In this document: one piece after another, positions 28,496-28,529 of the stretch | Layout: each line of letters begins with the position of its first letter | Position numbering within the stretch: the stretch's first letter is position 1 | IMG/VR virus record: IMGVR_UViG_3300046751_001047 | Coordinates: 1 to 28,529 of that record | Direction: 5' to 3' (one strand) | Origin: a virus | DNA length: 28,529 nt | The notes under the pieces: generated by a model | Told to the model about the DNA's origin: nothing | Database searches by the model: none | Seen by the model: the letters and a program-made list of their open reading frames with translations, nothing else | Translations under genes and position numbers: made by a program

Positions 28496-28529
28496 ATGTA
28501 TTATTTCCGGCTTTTAGAAAGCATATCCG
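28496..28529 (+). CDS. Start of a plus-strand gene, cut by the window edge
   Basis: ATG at 28496, 2 nt after the previous stop, with an open frame (MYYFRLLESIS) to the window end. Only 11 residues are visible; support is the tight spacing and shared strand. Confidence 0.35.
   Translation, partial: MYYFRLLESIS

Overview
The window is part of the genome of a tailed double-stranded DNA phage (Caudoviricetes). A terminase large subunit, a portal protein, a 3313-residue polyvalent virion protein and a SleB-type cell-wall hydrolase lie in one tightly packed minus-strand cluster. The small lysine-rich proteins and the giant polyvalent protein are of types common in marine or aquatic phages. The hydrolase and a lipobox-bearing mini-protein point to a Gram-negative host. 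No polymerase, helicase, integrase or lysogeny gene is visible, so the lifestyle is unresolved. The host cannot be named from the sequence.

Region 1 (1-19887, all minus strand, transcribed right to left) is the late module. In order of transcription it holds a 51-aa lipoprotein (o-spanin-like), a possible small terminase, the endolysin, six very small genes (two of them overlapping in different frames), a basic phage protein, an ADP-ribosyltransferase-like protein, the large terminase, a disordered 794-aa protein, the 3313-aa protein, the portal, a small basic protein, and a partial protein with a Ca-binding DxDGDGDxDG motif. Stops and starts overlap as TAATG, ATGA or GTGA at most junctions, so the block is probably a translationally coupled operon. 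These couplings were used to choose starts.

Region 2 (19888-21114) is mostly non-coding. It has a 17-bp perfect inverted repeat around nested hairpins, a monocistronic 124-aa gene with its own terminator, and an intergenic leader that shares repeats with the far intergenic region at 27.7-28.0 kb.

Region 3 (21115-27633, minus strand) is an accessory or early module. It encodes several unrecognised small proteins, a gp88-like protein, a DUF932-like protein, a WYL_2-like small-barrel protein, an 8-oxoguanine-glycosylase-like HhH-GPD enzyme and an HNH endonuclease. Its most striking property is an 11-nt element, AACCACACACC on the coding strand. It recurs ten times between 21.8 and 28.0 kb, usually 2-8 nt ahead of a start codon, where a Shine-Dalgarno sequence would be expected and is absent.

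Region 4 (27634-28119) is the divergent switch between the minus-strand module and plus-strand genes. It has iteron-like repeats, a possible cloverleaf-like fold and a plus-strand terminator with no obvious gene in front of it. It is the best candidate for an origin or control region. Region 5 (28120-28529, plus strand) has an HNH-like gene, a coupled 44-aa ORF and the start of another gene.
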